NCBI RefSeq assembly: GCF_025370935.1
Contig: NC_133472.1
Span: 43,869,314-43,933,313 of the forward strand
DNA from: Choristoneura fumiferana
Lineage: Eukaryota; Arthropoda; Insecta; Lepidoptera; Tortricidae
Reading direction: 5' to 3'
DNA: 64,000 bases
The notes beneath the pieces are model-generated. The model had not been told where the DNA came from. It ran no database searches and saw nothing but the letters and a program-made list of their open reading frames with translations. Position 1 is the stretch's first letter. The number at the start of each line of letters is the position of its first letter. The translations under genes and the position numbers were made by a program. Positions 29,008 to 40,376 of this stretch are shown here, in pieces.

Positions 29008-29150
29008 TCGGGAGTCATCATCATCATCATCATCATCAGCCCGAAGACGTCCACTGCTGGACAAAGGCCTCCTCCTTAGAACGCCACAATGAACGACAAC
29101 TCGCCACTTGCATCCACCGGTTTCCCGCTACTCTCTCTCTCATTTCGGGA
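29008..29150 (-). pseudogene. RTE-like LINE 3' end
   Basis: The minus strand encodes NRWMQVA..RSLWRSKEEAFV-like residues, then GGCCTTTGTCCAGCAGTGGA and a (GATGAT)n tail. Same end as the longer fragment at 60099. Confidence 0.7.
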
Positions 29151-29245
29151 GTGCACACGCACAAACCAGCAAACCGAGACTTCCTTTATGCATAACCAAA
29201 ATCATCAACATAAAAGTAAGATTATAAATAATCGTAACGTTGAAA

Positions 29246-29970
29246 TTTAAAAAACTGGACTAGTGCGTGACGCACTCGCGCACGAGGGATTCCGTACTTA
29301 TTATACGACATTACTTTTCCACCATTCCGTACCATTATTACACAACATTAGACATTAGCAAAAAAAACGGCAAAAAATCAAATTTGTTGTATAGGAGCCC
29401 CGTTAAATATTTTTTATTTTATAATAATTTTATACACAACTAAATATTCTGTGAATATTTCAAGCATTTACCTGTTGCCGTTATTAATATTATTATTAAT
29501 TTTCCACTATACAAAGTAGATACCTGTTTACAGAGTAACGGTGTCTCTTAGCACAGGTTTTTTTTACTTAAAAAGAGGCACCAGCGATAATGTAATAATG
29601 TACCCTCAAGAAATTGAATAAATGATTTTTTTTATTATTTATTATGTATGAAGCAAAAAACGGCAAAACAATCACGTTTGTTGTATGGGTGCCCCCCTTG
29701 AATATTTTTTATTCTGTTTTTCTGTTGTTATAGCAGCCATAGTAATATATAATCTGTGAAAATTTCAAGTGTCTAACTATACTGAGCGCCAAAAAATCTG
29801 GCCCTCAAATGTATGCAGAATCGGTAATTTTGTATGAAGGGTGGACAAATTTGCTGCTGAGTATATTACGGCTCAAGAGATACAGCCCTTGACAGACGGA
29901 CGGACAGACAGACAGCGGAGTCTCAGTAATAGGGTTTCGTTGGCACCCTTTGGGTACGGAACTCTAAAAA
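29246..29970 (+). repeat. V repeat with inverted TTCCGTAC ends
   Basis: Starts CTGGACTAGTGCGTGACGCA..GGGATTCCGTAC and ends TTGGGTACGGAACTCTAAAA. Two internal blocks (GGCAAAAAATCAAATTTGTT and GGCAAAACAATCACGTTTGT) are a diverged duplication. A CAGACGGACGGACAGACAGA run lies near the end, as in E. Confidence 0.6.
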
Positions 29971-30149
29971 GGCAATTATAATACGACAGAGTACTGTATA
30001 TGTTTTCTATTCTGATGGTCATGCTCTGGATGTAGCGTGGTCATATAATAATATAATAATGTAAAATTGTATGTAGAAAGCGATCGAGTAACCATACTAA
30101 TCATTTCGGCCTAATACTTCCCACTGCAGAGCATATAGATATATCGGAA

Positions 30150-30470
30150 GCTTATATTTTTACAAGCTTTTATTTAGTTTGTCTGTCTATCTGTCTCTTT
30201 CTGTCTGTCTGTAGTCAAATCTTGCAAGTTAAATTCGACCAACTTCCAGTAGTCGGATTGACTTGAAATTTGGCATACTTATGTAAATCGCGTAACAATA
30301 CAATAATCTAGTAGTGACATCCTGGTAGTCCGGCCAGGATCGTCTCCGCAGGACGGAACTCTTCAACGGTTAATAGCATCGACTTGAAATTTGGCATGCA
30401 AATGTAGTTTGGGTGACAATGCAAGTACAGTCAACAAAGAGTGCAGTCAGCAATAAAAGCTTGTACCCAT
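30150..30470 (+). repeat. N repeat
   Basis: TTTTACAAGCTTTTATTTAG, GTCTGTCTGTAG run, AGTCGGATTGACTTGAAATT, ATCGTCTCCGCAGGACGGAA and ACAATGCAAGTACAGTCAAC. Inverse copies at 37740 and 44420. Confidence 0.75.
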
Positions 30471-30511
30471 TAAAAATGAAATTTTTGTGGTAAGGTTATT
30501 TAAGAGATGTA

Positions 30512-30650
30512 CAGTCAAGTTCATAAACTTGTGAGCAAAAATTTGATCAAAATTATCTGAACACGCTTCTGCGAGTTGCTTCGTTAACAATAGAGCCGTG
30601 TTCAGATATTTTTGATCAAATTTTTGCACACAAGTTTATGAACTCGACTG
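30512..30650. mobile_element. K foldback MITE
   Basis: CAGTCAAGTTCATAAACTTG pairs with CAAGTTTATGAACTCGACTG; TTTGATCAAAATTATCTGAA with TTCAGATATTTTTGATCAAA. TA directly outside both ends. Confidence 0.85.
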
Positions 30651-30744
30651 TACAATATGAGATGTAGATGTCATTATGTACTATCTCCATACCGAATTTT
30701 ATTACGATCGGTTGAGTACAGTCGCCATAAAAAAATATGCACTC

Positions 30745-31000
30745 TAAAACCCACGACGCAAAAAGAGGGGTGTTATAGGTTTGACCGCTATATGTGTCTG
30801 TCTATCTGTCTGTGGCACCGTAACTCTTAAACGGGTGAATCGATTTGAATGCGGTTTTTTTTTGCATTTGAAAGTTGGTTCTCTAGCGGTGGTTCTTAGA
30901 TATATTTCATCAAAATCGGTTCAGCCATTTTTGGAGATATAGAACTTTGAAGTGACAAAGTCGAGGGTTTTCCAACTTTTTATTGGTTAGGTTATTAAGG
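30745..31000 (+). repeat. F repeat
   Basis: GACGCAAAAAGAGGGGTGTT, GACCGCTATATGTGTCTGTC, CACCGTAACTCTTAAACGGG, then TCCAACTTTTTATTGGTTAG. Confidence 0.8.
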
Positions 31001-31114
31001 TATTAATTTGGAGTTTGTGTTTTTGATCACCTCGGCCGCTCCGAAATCTGATGGAAACTGTATATGACATGACACGTAAAGTGTAACGTAATTCACTTTT
31101 CCCTTGAAATACCC

Positions 31115-31372
31115 TAGCTTAGTGGTTTGACTTATAATATAAAGCCTCTTAAGCAAATGATTGTGAGTTCTATTATATGCGAAATTACATTTGAAATTTA
31201 CCATGAGTTTTACGGTAAAGGAAATCGTGAGGAAACCTGCACACACTAGCGAAGAAATTGTGTGTGCGAAGTTCCCAATCCGCATTGGGCCCGCGTGGGA
31301 ATTATGACCCAAGCCCTCCCGTTTTGTGCCCTGCAGTGGGACATATATAGGACGAGATGATGATGATGATGA
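31115..31372 (+). mobile_element. C-SINE, diverged
   Basis: GTGGTTTGACTTATAATATA (decayed head), ATTTGAAATTTACCATGAGT, AATCCGCATTGGGCCCGCGT and a GATGATGATGATG tail. Confidence 0.75.
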
Positions 31373-31784
31373 AAGCATATAGTTAACATATATGGACATA
31401 TGTAAATAACGAGTAGTGTTGCATCAATTATATAACAAGTCGCTACCTGCAATGCCTTATCTTCAGGTAGTTAAATTTTAAGCCTTATTCATCTCACGGA
31501 AAGTTTATATTCCTTCTGGAACTTAGGTTAAGTTGGAACCTTGTCTCAGACGCGGGTTGCATCAATGACGTCCTGTTTGCCTCGTAAAAGTGGTCGGATC
31601 GCTGTCGAATTCAAGTGGCGAAAGTGAACTAGATCTGTCTTGCGTTCACGAAAATGACACCGTTTTACGAACTAGTTTTTAGCTGCAATTATTGCACTTC
31701 TCGATCATTTTCGAAAGTTGCATACTCCTCAATCTTCGTGGTCACATTTTGTTATTGTTATTTATGCCAATAAATAAATAATAA
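31373..31784. other. Intergenic, no gene seen
   Basis: Nothing recognised. Confidence 0.5.
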
Positions 31785-32244
31785 AATTCAAAATTCAAAT
31801 CATTTATTCAGGAAATAGGCCGCAATGGGCACTTTTACACGTCATTTTTTAAACTACCAGCGCTTTCGGAAAGACCATCATTGCCGAGAAGAATGCGCCG
31901 CAAGAAACTTGGCAGAAAGTCATGTTTTCAAAATAAAGTAATTACATATAGATATATTTAGTTAAGGTTTCTTAGGTAAGTTTTCTTTGTCTTCTTATTA
32001 TTATTATAATACTTAATTTTATCTATATTTATTTAATAATAAATAAACGAAATAAACGAATACACCATAAAAAAAATTAAAATAAAATACTTAAAAACTA
32101 CAGTATACAATTAAAGAAAAAAAATACAAAAAATAATAATAATACAGGAATGTATGGGGTCCCTTAGTTACAAAACTAAACACTAACTATATCTAAACTA
32201 TATCTACGTTCAGTGGAAGTGTAGAATGCTTCCACCGTCCAATA
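31785..32244 (+). repeat. H repeat, long version
   Basis: Begins AAATTCAAAATTCAAATCAT, passes through the CCGCAATGGGCACTTTTACA and GCGCTTTCGGAAAG blocks, and reaches TTCAGTGGAAGTGTAGAATG. Its extent matches 59407-59736. Confidence 0.75.
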
Positions 32245-32280
32245 ATAAAATGATTCCCAAGTAGGTGTGTCTCTAAATTG

Positions 32281-32530
32281 CAGGTTGTAGGATCTTGTGC
32301 AAGGTCCGCCCGGATTGCTACCACCATCTTGCTCGCTAATCCTGCCGAGAAGCAGCAGGGCTTGCACTGTTGTGTTTCGGCGTGGAGAGTAAGACCATAG
32401 TTAAAAGACAGCCGGTGAAATTACGGGCACTTGATGTATCCCATCTTAATCCCCTGGTGTTGCAGGTGTCTAAGGGCGGTGGTGATCCATCAGAAGACCC
32501 ACTTGCTCGTTTGCCATCCAGTCGAATAAA
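32281..32530 (-). repeat. J repeat, minus orientation
   Basis: GGTTGTAGGATCTTGTGCAA, GCTACCACCATCTTGCTCGC, GAGAGTAAGACCATAGTTAA and CACTTGCTCGTTTGCCATCC. Confidence 0.8.
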
Positions 32531-33081
32531 AAAAATTGCACTCCAGGTTCTCAAGATACAGGCTCAGTCTAGTTTGAGGATCGCTAGATATTTCGTTATG
32601 ATTTTAATTATTTATTATTAACCTCCTGGGGCTCAAAGTGATAATACTAGTACATATTGTTAGCAATAGAACTTATATCTTTTGAAAAAGGAATAGTGTT
32701 ATTTTCTCTGTATCATTCAAATTTACAAAAAAATAAATTCAACTTTATCTATGAGACGTTAAGTTTTAGATTTCGATGTCATATTTATGTTTTATCTCAG
32801 ACGTACAGATCTACACACTAAATTTCTTCGAAACCCTTTGGCAGGCGTTTTAGGTTGAAGTTTCGCTTTTATAATGGTAGGAATGGGATTAAATGACCAT
32901 TTTGTATTTTGCCCATTATTCTTTTAAGCTTTATGCATTTTAACACTATACCAAATAAACATAGCAAATGAAATTGAGAGCTTATAATATAAAAAGTGCA
33001 GCGCCAGTATTCCCAGACTGGTACAATTTGGGGATCTTCAAAAACGACCCTACCCCTCTCTGAAAGTGCCGGCAACGCGGA
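32531..33081. other. Intergenic, no gene seen
   Basis: A CTCAAGATACAGGCTCAGTC block near 32549 recurs at 33690 (CCAAGATACAGGCTCTGCCT), so it is repeat-derived. Otherwise nothing. Confidence 0.5.
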
Positions 33082-33200
33082 AGTCAAAATATCTTTATTC
33101 AATCTAGGCTATATCAAGCACTTAAGAATATCAAAAAATCTACCACCGGTTCGGAAAAACCTCTGCTGAGAAGAATCCGGCAAGAACAGATTTTTAAAAT
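33082..33200 (-). repeat. I repeat, minus orientation
   Basis: GTCAAAATATCTTTATTCAA, CTACCACCGGTTCGGAAAAA and CTCTGCTGAGAAGAATCCGG. Confidence 0.75.
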
Positions 33201-33339
33201 GTTTTTTAATGATTTACATCACAAATATTTAGCACAACTTCACTATTAGATAAAGATTAAAATAGATCTGTGGGGATGTGGCTGAAGACACTTACATACT
33301 TGGAAACTGAGCACTTGCTTTCATCAGGTACGTAGGTGA

Positions 33340-33401
33340 ACACACACAAGCACGCACACTCTAACACACACACACACACACAAATCACACGCGCCTGCAC
33401 G

Positions 33402-33432
<31 letters not shown>

Positions 33433-33505
33433 CTATTTATTTTTTATCAGTATGTTATATGGTGGCATTGGTAGTATCTAATTCTTCTTCTTCTTCTTCT
33501 TCTTC
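33340..33505. repeat. CA and TTC microsatellites
   Basis: CA runs at about 33364-33382 and 33399-33425, then (TTC)n at 33483-33505. Confidence 0.9.
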
Positions 33506-34162
33506 AGCCCATAGCCACCCAATGCTGAGTGTAGTCATCCTGCATTGCTCGCCACTCATCTCGGTCTAGTGCTCTAGTGGTAAGGAAGGTTTAATTCTGT
33601 TTCTTCTGAACTACCTCTGTACCTATTAAGAACACTGTAATTCGTTTTTTGTTTGGAATACCAACTCGTCAGGGCGCCCAAGATACAGGCTCTGCCTAGT
33701 TTGGGTCCCGCTGACCCTGTATTTTATGTTACACTGTTTCTGAATCAATAAAAACTTTTCAGTTTCATTTCATTTTCATTTCATTTCATTTGAAGTAAAG
33801 GATCGCCAATGAAGTACGGAATTATTTTCCAGATATAATAGTATACAAGGTGTTAATTAAATAACTGAAAACCAGAAAGTAGTTTGCTCAGAATCGAGAG
33901 TAGAATCGAATACACCATGTTTTAAATTAGGTCGTGTTTGTGTAGTCTAAAAGTTACGACTGCAACAGGCGCAAATTAAATATTAAAATATAGCAGCATA
34001 ATGATATAGGTAGCATAATGATTTTGATAATTTACTACTGGCTGGTTTACTGTCACTGTATGATTTTCTTCTAAAAACGTCAAAGCGTAACTGACAAACC
34101 AAATGACAAGCACAAATCACGAATGTAGAGTTAGAAGTGAAGTAGAATTACTGACTAGCAAA
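33506..34162. other. Intergenic, no gene seen
   Basis: A repeat-like block GATACAGGCTCTGCCTAGTT followed by a CATTT-rich tail near 33690-33795. No gene. Confidence 0.5.
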
Positions 34163-34412
34163 TAACACCAATTGACCTAGTCCCAATGTAAGCTTAGCAA
34201 AGCTTGTGTTATAGGTACTAAGCAACGGATAAATATAATTATATAGATATAGATACACATACTTAATTAAATACATATTAAACACCCAAGACCCGAGAAC
34301 AAACATTCGCATTTTTCATACAAATATCTGCGCCGACACGAGAATCGAACCCGGGGCCTCAAGCTTCGTAGTCAGGTTATCTAATCACTATGCCATCAGG
34401 TCGTCAAATAAA
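34163..34412 (-). mobile_element. Arg-SINE, minus orientation
   Basis: TTGACCTAGTCCCAATGTAA comes first, then GAGAATCGAACCCGGGGCCT and CAAGCTTCGTAGTCAGGTTA. Head mutated (GCCATCAGGTCGTC) relative to 24167. Confidence 0.8.
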
Positions 34413-34756
34413 TTCAATCAATTTACTTAAAATGAGAAAATATTTTTGGGGTCTCTGAGGTTTATCGATATAAGAACTCCCTACCTGTCATAAACTTTGC
34501 CCCCCTAGACTCCTTTGTCTGATTATAGGTGTCCAAGGAAGATGGTTCACCCCTTATCACATAAGAAACTTTCTTCCAAACAACTAGCAAGGAAGCATTT
34601 CCCTTTCCAAGGTTTCTTAACCAGCCTGATTAAAATGCTAACAGTACGCAGTGACGTCACAGCTTGGTCAAAATTACGTGTTAGTTAAAAATGCGATCAC
34701 CGTACGTTGCGCAAGCGCATGTTACGATCTCTGTGGATTCTGACATTGTTTCAAAG
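34413..34756. other. Intergenic, no gene seen
   Basis: Nothing recognised. Confidence 0.5.
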
Positions 34757-35128
34757 TTGTAAACTGTGATTCAGTGATTTGTTTGCAAAATATTCAACTT
34801 AAAGTGCAAATTTTCATTAAAATCGAGTGTCCCCCCGTCCCCCCTTAAAATTTAAAACCGGTGGGTGGGACAATTTTGAAAAATTTAGAAAGGTAGTAAG
34901 TTTATCAAATTTTCAAAGGAAAACTATAACGGCTAAGTTTGCTTGAGAATTATTAGTAGTTTAGAGAATAAAGAGTAAATAGCAGCCTAAGGTATAAATA
35001 TACTAAACTTGGAATATTCCGTACAAAATACGATGAAAATCGATTTTGATTTAGGAATAAATAGCTGCCTAAGGTATAAAATATACCTTAAACTTGGAAG
35101 ATTCCATACAAAATACGAAAAATCCTTA

Positions 35129-36129
35129 TGGTCTGTCCCAGAATTCGAGATACTAAAATGACAGTCTGAAAGTCAAACGTAAAAATAATGTGGCCAGCAT
35201 AAAAGGAACAGTGCTGCTCCGTGATTTCGGTTTCGTAAATAACCGATAAAATGTTATTTTACGATAGCAAAAAAACAATTAATGCATTCAATATTCTACT
35301 TTCCATTTACTTTATCATACGATAAAGTGATGAAATCTAAGCACAGGTAAAAATACAGTGTTCATCACTTAGTGCCAACGTAAAAATAATACAGAGGGGC
35401 TCTACAAAACTAAAAAAAAACGAAGTTCGTATGGCACCGTCCCTTTCACTCGCGTATTGAATGAGATAAGCGTCAGCGGGACGGCAACATACGAAGTTCG
35501 AGTTTTGCATTCGTAGTCAGGGCCAGCAGGGCTACTACGAAATTCGAAAATCGAAGTTCGTGTCGTCCGTCCTTCTGACACTACTATTTAATTTAATTCG
35601 TAAGTGAGAGGGACGACGGTACGAACAACTTGATTTCGAATTCCGAGTAGGCCCTCAGATATCACACAACGTCATTGTTCATGTTTTTCGTATTCAAGTG
35701 GTATTCAACCGATTTTCGTTACTTTACTCGTATTGTCATCGGATTGATCAGTGCGTTTTCTCGTGTTTTTATTTAGATATTCATATCATAGAATAATAAA
35801 TCAAATATTCATTATTCTATATTATTTAGTTAATGTAAAACTTACTTAGAATGAAATTGAAAATTAAACATCAACATCTATAAAAAGTCGAAATTATCTC
35901 GAAAACGGTCGCATTTATTAGACCTATTTTACCTTTTCTAGAATGTCCTAAGTGCCCTACATTTAGTACATCACGGATCCGTTCATATCTTAATATTTAC
36001 GACATACATACATAGGTACCTACAAAATCTTTCGGTAATAACCGGTTGCGGCACATCACTATTTATGAGACGCAAAAAACAGGTAACACATGAAACGTCA
36101 TTTTAGATCTCGAATTCTGGGACAGACCA
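35129..36129. mobile_element. 1001-bp TIR element with TA duplication
   Basis: TGGTCTGTCCCAGAATTCGA at the left and TCGAATTCTGGGACAGACCA at the right are exact inverses, followed by GATACTAAAATGAC/GTCATTTTAGATC. TA (35127-28 and 36130-31) is duplicated, as for Tc1/mariner. No transposase frame. It contains P-type foldbacks at about 35400-35660, so it is itself a host for later insertions. Confidence 0.85.
35400..35660. repeat. Two P foldback copies
   Basis: CGAAGTTCGTATGGCACCGT..ATACGAAGTTCGAGTTTTG and, directly after, ACTACGAAATTCGAAAATCG..TTGATTTCGAATTCCGAGTA. Nested in the 1-kb element. Confidence 0.65.
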
Positions 36130-36216
36130 TAGAAAAATATTAAGTACTTATTTTTTTCGTAATGGCTACGGAACCCTATTTTGGGGCGTGTCCGACACGC
36201 CCTTGCCGGTTTTTTT

Positions 36217-36943
36217 AAATATACCCTGAAATTATTCAAATTCTAATACCAGGCTGGGCAGCGCATACCTACCATTGCGCATAGTACCTACCTTAACTAA
36301 CTCACATGGACATGTCCAACTTAAGATGAACCCTATTTATTATGGTCGACCATATTACGTTGTATATATTACGTTCAGCTCATCTTACGTTGGAAAATGA
36401 TTTCTACGAACTATACCATTTATCGAATTTTATATCCGTGAAATCATATTTTTTTACAGACTATGATTAATCAAAACTTTAACAGATAACCGAAATTTTC
36501 CCGAAATCAACCACGATTCTTTGAAAAGTGTTCGACAAAATTCTTTAATTTGACATATCTTTTTTATTTGTGAACCGATTCGAATGAAATAAACACTAAA
36601 TGTTAATCCAAATCAAGGACAACACATCAGTGAAAACCGCATCCTTCTACGTTGAGTGGTTTCTGAGATTAGCGTGCGCAAACGCGCAGGCCAACAGACA
36701 AAAATTCTAAAAATCATTGGTTTGGGTTCTATTGCGCTAATATAGGCCCCTAGTAACAGTTTTCCTCAAATATTTCCAATGTACAGACACCGACTTTCCA
36801 CTGATTTATTATATGTATAGATAGATATGTATAGATTTGTAGATTGAATAAAGATATTTTCACCGAACATCGGTTATCCATTAGCAAAGCCGTTTGACAG
36901 AAGCAAAAATGCACTTTTACTAGTGCTTAATTAAATATCTGCC
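36217..36943. other. Intergenic, no gene seen
   Basis: AT-rich; no family recognised apart from a weak I-type GATTGAATAAAGATATTTTC near 36842. Confidence 0.5.
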
Positions 36944-37012
36944 CTCTTGTTCTGAGAGGAGGCCTGTGCCCAGCAGTGGGACGTATATAGGCTGGATGAT
37001 GATGATGATGAT
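36944..37012 (+). repeat. C-SINE tail fragment
   Basis: GAGGAGGCCTGTGCCCAGCA, GTGGGACGTATATAGGCTGG and (GATGAT)n; 5'-truncated. Confidence 0.8.
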
Positions 37013-37129
37013 GAATTAAATATCAACTATTCTATCGACGTCCGTATGAAGTTATTTTTGAATGATCGTAATTAAGATCGTAAGTTAGAGTAGAGCGTTA
37101 GTTCTTTATATGTGTAAATATTATTATTA

Positions 37130-37345
37130 TTATTTTTTGTATTTTCTTTTATTTCATTGTATACTGTAGTTTTAAGTATTTTTTTGTAATTATTTATGTG
37201 AAAAAATGACTTTCTGCCAAGTTTCTTGCGGCGCATTCTTCTTGGCAATGATGGTCTTTCCGAAAGCGCTGGTAGTTTTAAAAAATGACGTGTAAAAGTG
37301 CCCATTGCGGCCTATTACTGATAAATGATTTGATTTTTTTTTGAT
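37130..37345 (-). repeat. H repeat, minus orientation
   Basis: ACTGTAGTTTTAAGTATTTT, ATGACTTTCTGCCAAGTTTC, TTTCCGAAAGCGCTGGTAGT and CCCATTGCGGCCTATTACTG. A (TC)n run follows at about 37359-37374. Confidence 0.8.
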
Positions 37346-37506
37346 TTTTGATAAATGTTCTCTCTCTCTCTCTCCCATTATAAGTACTTTATCCATTACT
37401 AGCAAACCTCTTCCTATTACTATCTGCAGTTGATTTAAAACAATCCTTTAGTTGGCAGAAATGGAAATTATCACCAACGGCGGAGAAGTTTAGAAAACGG
37501 AAACTT

Positions 37507-37700
37507 TAGGTGCTTGCACTGTTATGTTTCGGCGTGGAGAGTAAGCCGGTGAAATTACTGGCACTTCAGGTATCCCATCTTAGGCCTCTAGGTTGGCAAC
37601 GCATCTGCAATACCCCTGGTGTTGCAGATGTTTATGGGCAGTGGTGATTTCTTACCATCAGATTTCAGACCCACTTGCTCGTTTGCCATCCAGTCGAATA
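37507..37700 (-). repeat. J repeat, minus orientation
   Basis: GGCGTGGAGAGTAAGCCGGT, CATCTTAGGCCTCTAGGTTG and CCCACTTGCTCGTTTGCCAT. Confidence 0.8.
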
Positions 37701-37739
37701 AAAAAAAGAAGTGAAGGCAGGAATAAGTTTTTGTTAAAA

Positions 37740-38050
37740 ATATATAATTTTTTCGCTGACTGTACTTTTTGTTGACTGTATTTGCATTGTCATCCATACT
37801 ACATTTCCATAAAAAAATTGCAAGTCGATGCCATTAACCATTGAAGAGTTCCGTCCTGCGGAGATGATCATGGCTGGACCACCAGGATGTCACTGCTTGC
37901 TCATTGTATTGTCACCTAATTTACATTAATATGCCAATTTTCAAGTCAATCCGAGCACTGGAAGCGAGTCAAATTTTGTTTCCAAGATTTGACCCAAACA
38001 AATACATAAACAAACAGGCCAAGTTAAATAAAAGCTTGTAAAAATAGTAG
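37740..38050 (-). repeat. N repeat, minus orientation
   Basis: GTTGACTGTATTTGCATTGT, GAAGAGTTCCGTCCTGCGGA, CCACCAGGATGTCACTGCTT and AAATAAAAGCTTGTAAAAAT. Confidence 0.75.
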
Positions 38051-38062
38051 ATTGTGCAACAA

Positions 38063-38180
38063 GAGCATAAAACGAGCCATTTTACCCGAGGTTCATATAT
38101 TCGGGTAGCTACCCGAGCGACGGCGTTGTACGGCGAGGGTGGATAGACACGTCGAGGGGAAAATGGGTTTAATGCTCGAG
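38063..38180. repeat. Imperfect foldback
   Basis: GAGCATAAAACGAGCCATTT and AAATGGGTTTAATGCTC are imperfect inverses, with CATATATTCGGGTAGCTACC..CGAGCGACGGCG inside. Confidence 0.45.
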
Positions 38181-38269
38181 TTTTGAAACTCTTCTTTTCA
38201 CTACAATTGGGAGGAAATTAAATGGCTACCTTTTATTTTTCATGCATTGCTATATAACTATACATTTTT

Positions 38270-38460
38270 AGTTTTATTGATTTATTTCGATTGATTTGAT
38301 TGATATTTAGTTTCACATAAAATAAAAATTAACAAAAAATATATAGAAACTTTTTTGTTTGTGGCTGTTGACACCTGATTACCTTGGTCTTAGACGAAGA
38401 TTTTACTTTATGCACTAGAGCATAAAGAGTCATTTAATGTCGCCTAAATCCAGCATAATC
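38270..38460 (-). repeat. U repeat, minus orientation
   Basis: GATTGATTTGATTGATATTT, TGACACCTGATTACCTTGGT and CTTTATGCACTAGAGCATAA mirror 26745-26960. Confidence 0.65.
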
Positions 38461-38767
38461 ACATACTAATAATAATGTATTTTGTAAACTCTTATTAACC
38501 ATTGCTTAACTAGGACGGTTAAATATGTTTACTATCAACGTGTTGCGTGAATTGAATCATTTTTTGTAGCCTAATTGGTAATTAGCTTGCAGAGTAAGAT
38601 TACTGGTTTGTCGTGCTTGCATTACGTTCGTTTTATGCAATAAGAATATCTCGATAACAGAACCATAATAGAGCTATTACCATGCGAGCTAAAAATGTGC
38701 CCGTGTATATGGCTAAAAAAACATAGGCAGCCGTCAGATCACAAAACTCCTAGGCATAAAACTAATA
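38461..38767. other. Intergenic, no gene seen
   Basis: Nothing recognised. Confidence 0.5.
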
Positions 38768-39205
38768 CAACTGTGATTGATTTTTGGACTCTTTTTGTGT
38801 TTTTTATTTCAACTCCAAATTTGTTACTTTTACGGGTATCCCGTGAAACCATATCGAAAATACAAACTGAGACATGGATGCACAGAAAAACCAGAAAAAG
38901 AGACCAGCACTGGGAATCGAACCCAGGTCCTCAGCAATCCGTACTGCGTGCTATGACCCCTACACCACTGCTGGACAGGAATCTAGACACGAATTTTTCC
39001 TACTTTTGCCTGCTGCTTAAGTAGCATAATAGAAATAAGCAACCTGAGATATGTATGCATAGGAAAAATTCGTGTCTAGATTCCTGTCCAGCGGTGGTGT
39101 AGGGGTTATAGCACGCAGCACGGATTGCTGAGGACCTGGGTTCGATTCCCAGCGCTGGTCTCTTTTTCTGGTTTTTCAGTGCATCCATGTCTCAGTTTGT
39201 ATTTT
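38768..39205. mobile_element. D element, inverted dimer
   Basis: 38768-39001 matches the left part of the canonical D element at 1564 (TTTTTGGACTCTTTTTGTGT through GACACGAATTTTTCCTA). It then switches to the same sequence in reverse (GTAGCATAATAGAAATAAGC to TGGTCTCTTTTTCTGGTTTT). Two tRNA-like cores therefore face each other; the second carries GGTTCGATTCCCAGCGCTGG. Confidence 0.75.
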
Positions 39206-39332
39206 CGATAATACAACTGTATAGCAAAAAACTATTATCAATAGCAATAAAAATGTATAATGATATTATAAAGAGAACAGATTTGTATTTTTGGATGTTG
39301 GTAGGTAAAATGATGAAGCATCAGCATGAGTC

Positions 39333-39596
39333 GCAGTGGCCTAGTGGTTTGACCTATCGCTTCTCAAGCAGAGGATCGTGGATTCGAGCCCCGGCTAACT
39401 TCTCCCAATTTAATTTGTCCGAAAACACATTTGAAATTTACCATAAGCTTTACGGTGAAGGAAAACATCGTGAGGAGAACTGCACAAACTAGCGAAGCAA
39501 TTCAATAGTGTAAAGTTCCTAATTCGCACTGGGCCCGCGTTTGAACTACGGCCCAAGCCCTCTCATTGTGAGAGGAGGCCTGTGCCCAGCACTGAA
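39333..39596 (+). mobile_element. C-SINE, nearly complete
   Basis: tRNA-like head GTGGCCTAGTGGTTTGACCT and GGATTCGAGCCCC; body GGTGAAGGAAAACATCGTGA; ends GAGGCCTGTGCCCAGCACTG with no GATGAT tail. Confidence 0.8.
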
Positions 39597-40376
39597 CTTT
39601 AAAAACCGGCATGCAAAAGTTGACTGATGTTATTCATTTAAACACAGGCTGGTGGCTCTTTAATTTAGGCTAATTATCGTTTGCTTTGATCAATCAAAAC
39701 TTAAGTAATAAGTGACCGCGTGGGGCAAATGAGGCAATCCTGCGCACGATACCAAACCAGATTAGTGATCTATAAATGAATCGCGCCACGTCTATCTTGG
39801 CAACAGATGTGGTAAATAGATGAACCTATTATTTGTGTCTGTAATAAAATTGTTGAGTATTTTTCAATTTTGACCAAGTTGCGTTCTAATATTTTTTTAT
39901 TTAGTTATTTGTGTGTTAGGTCATTTCGGTTTTAAATTAGTTTAATTTAGAGCGGTCGCTCCTAATTAAATATTTTTTTGCGTTATGAAAATTTGACTTA
40001 GTGGTTTATGTCATAAAAATTAATGGTCCGTGGTCTTTTTTTAAGTCATTTAGAACATTTTCAGCAGTAGAACTAGATACCCGAAAACCGCTCCAAAATA
40101 TCCATTACTATAGGAGAACACAAATATTTTTTTGTTTGAGTTATTACCGTTTTACTACGGAACCACTTGGATTTTTATATTCATATTTTGTAGGTTATGT
40201 ATACTGGTTGTGAGTAAACTATACAAGTACTAAAAAAATCAAGTTAAAATAGCTCAAGGGCAGATGTTGTTCCCTAATCCAGCTACGGCCTTAGGCAAAG
40301 AACATCCCGTCTAGATCTGCCTGTGGCAGGGTTCCCATGATGCTTTCCGCAAGTGCAATCCACTGGATTAAAAAAA
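39597..40376. other. Intergenic, no gene seen
   Basis: No supported gene. The stretch 40258-40360 (CCAGCTACGGCCTTAGGCAA, GGCAGGGTTCCCATGATGCT) is richer in GC and has a coding-like look, but I could place it in no frame or family. Confidence 0.4.

Larger units (their letters stand above)
34757..36216 (+). repeat. E repeat split by a 1-kb insertion
   Basis: 34757-35128 and 36130-36216 are the two halves. The halves join as AATCCTTA + GAAAAATAT, matching the uninterrupted copy at 40377 (reversed AATCCTTAGAAAAATAT). The right half ends GGCTACGGAACCCTATTTTG and CGTGTCCGACACGCCCTTGC. Confidence 0.8.
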
